From: Thermoplasmatota archaeon
GTDB lineage: Archaea; Thermoplasmatota; Thermoplasmata; GCA-020350865; JAUVCJ01
Length of the DNA stretch: 15,336 nt
Assembly (NCBI GenBank): GCA_030595765.1
Contig: JAUVCJ010000029.1
Coordinates: 1-15,336 of the forward strand
Direction: 5' to 3'
Shown piece after piece: positions 14,528-15,336 of the stretch. Below the pieces are notes generated by a model. That model was not told where the DNA came from. It worked only from the letters and a program-made list of their open reading frames with translations, and ran no database searches. A program made the position numbers and the translations under genes. Position 1 is the stretch's first letter; the number at the start of each line of letters is the position of its first letter.

Positions 14528-15336
14528 ATGGCCAAATATAAGATTGCATGGCTCCCTGGTGATGGAGTTGGACTAGAAGTCATGGAAGCTACTCGAACCG
14601 TTCTGGACGCACTACAGCTGGATGCAGAATACCTGCATGGCGATATTGGATGGGAGTTCTGGTGTAAAGAGGGTAACCCTCTTCCTGACAGGACCATAGA
14701 ACTGCTCAGCAACACAGATTGCGCCCTATTTGGAGCGATAACCTCCAAACCAAGGGATGAAGCCATCAAGGAGCTGGCTCCTGAGCTACAAGATAAGGGA
14801 TTCAACTATTTTAGTCCAATAGTTGCCTTGCGACAAAAGTTTGACCTGTATTCAAACCTTAGACCCTGCAAGGCATACCCAGGAAACCCACTGAATTTCC
14901 AGGATGACATCGATCTAGTAGTGTTCAGAGAGAACACAGAAGGCCTTTATGCAGGCATCGAATTCCATCCCCTGCCTGACGATGTAAGGGATGCTCTGAA
15001 AAGAAACCATCCAAAAATGGCCAGGTTCGATGACACGGCTGGAGCGGACATCGCTCTTTCCACCAGGATATTTACCAGACATGGTTGCCAGCGCATCATA
15101 CGTCAGGCTTTCGAGTATGCAAAGAAACACGGCTACAAGACCGTTACAATTGTGGAGAAGCCAAACGTTATCCGCGAGACATCCGGCCTCATGGTCAGGG
15201 AAGCCCGCAAGATAGCTCAAGAATACCCGGACATAGAGCTGTGGGAGACAAACATCGATGCCATGGCAATGTGGCTTGTAAAGAACCCGCAAAACTACGG
15301 GGTTCTAGTCTCATCGAATATGTTCGGCGACATCGT
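14528..15336 (+). CDS. Isocitrate/isopropylmalate dehydrogenase family enzyme (3' end outside window)
   Basis: The first 269 residues are visible; the window ends inside the conserved NMFGDI motif, so roughly the last quarter is missing. The N-terminus WLPGDGVGLEV is the family's P-G-D-G-I-G-x-E-V. Substrate and catalytic residues are present: R102 and R112 (ALRQKFDLYSNLRP), R134 and Y141 (RENTEGLYAG), K211 (VEKPN), and the metal ligands D244 and D268. The enzyme should oxidatively decarboxylate a 2-hydroxy-3-carboxy acid with Mg2+/Mn2+ and NAD(P). RENTEGLY and S96 before VALRQ resemble isocitrate dehydrogenases (R-S-L-N-VALRQ) more than isopropylmalate dehydrogenases, but the ring of residues that sets specificity (YFSPIVALRQ) is not canonical, so substrate and symbol are left open. 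The ATG has GGAGG eight bases upstream and its own TATA box. Confidence 0.93.
   Translation, partial: MAKYKIAWLPGDGVGLEVMEATRTVLDALQLDAEYLHGDIGWEFWCKEGNPLPDRTIELLSNTDCALFGAITSKPRDEAIKELAPELQDKGFNYFSPIVALRQKFDLYSNLRPCKAYPGNPLNFQDDIDLVVFRENTEGLYAGIEFHPLPDDVRDALKRNHPKMARFDDTAGADIALSTRIFTRHGCQRIIRQAFEYAKKHGYKTVTIVEKPNVIRETSGLMVREARKIAQEYPDIELWETNIDAMAMWLVKNPQNYGVLVSSNMFGDI

Noticed and set aside
14341..14805. 154-residue minus-strand open frame
   Set aside because: Antisense to the start of the well-supported dehydrogenase gene and its promoter; Ser-rich, with no motif.

Overview
The window looks archaeal and probably comes from a Thermoplasmata-like (Candidatus Thermoplasmatota) genome. Genes are preceded by A/T-rich TATA-type boxes 25-55 bases before the start codon, some with a Shine-Dalgarno (SD) motif and one apparently leaderless. 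Two genes encode very large secreted proteins held by one C-terminal membrane helix, built from WTAPGDDG-type fibronectin III domains or jelly-roll and CARDB/NEW3-like domains, as is common in that group. The phylum assignment is an inference from protein style; there is no rRNA or other marker gene here. I see no tRNA, rRNA, CRISPR array, transposase or integrase.

Layout: (1) 1-4266 (+), the 3' part of a giant surface protein with FN3 repeats, cut by the window edge. (2) 4398-5051 (-), a UPF0173-type metallo-beta-lactamase-fold hydrolase. (3) 5196-6698 (-), a secreted, membrane-anchored thioredoxin-like protein with a CPPC motif. (4) 6982-7509 (-), a gamma-carbonic-anhydrase-family left-handed beta-helix protein. 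(5) 7604-7987 (+), a small Gln/Pro-rich open frame ending in a zinc ribbon, with no convincing start; it may be a remnant. (6) 8071-9228 (-), an unrecognised protein, possibly of the lipocalin-like CrtC/AttH type, with six consecutive Trp and a Ser/Thr/Lys repeat. (7) 9553-14268 (+), a second giant surface protein. (8) 14528 to the right edge (+), the N-terminal part of an isocitrate/isopropylmalate dehydrogenase-family enzyme.

The genes do not form an obvious operon: most have their own promoter and orientation changes several times. The shared theme is the cell exterior: genes 1, 3 and 7 all predict a large or medium ectodomain, one C-terminal helix and a short cytoplasmic tail, and genes 3 and 7 also show an N-terminal signal peptide (gene 1's N-terminus is outside the window). 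A CPPC thioredoxin-like protein between two giant surface proteins could serve folding or redox control of surface proteins, but that is speculation.

The most unusual signal is a cluster of short tandem repeats between about 5.1 and 9.4 kb, absent by eye from the giant genes on either side. It includes a 24-bp array that starts in the last eight codons of the carbonic-anhydrase-like gene and continues past its stop, a 16-17-bp array crossing the stop of the thioredoxin-like gene, a 9-bp array just after the zinc-ribbon frame, in-frame 21-bp and 15-bp repeats, a (CCA)6 run encoding six Trp, and a 56-bp tandem duplication of a promoter. Three of the six main arrays start in or just after the 3' end of a gene.
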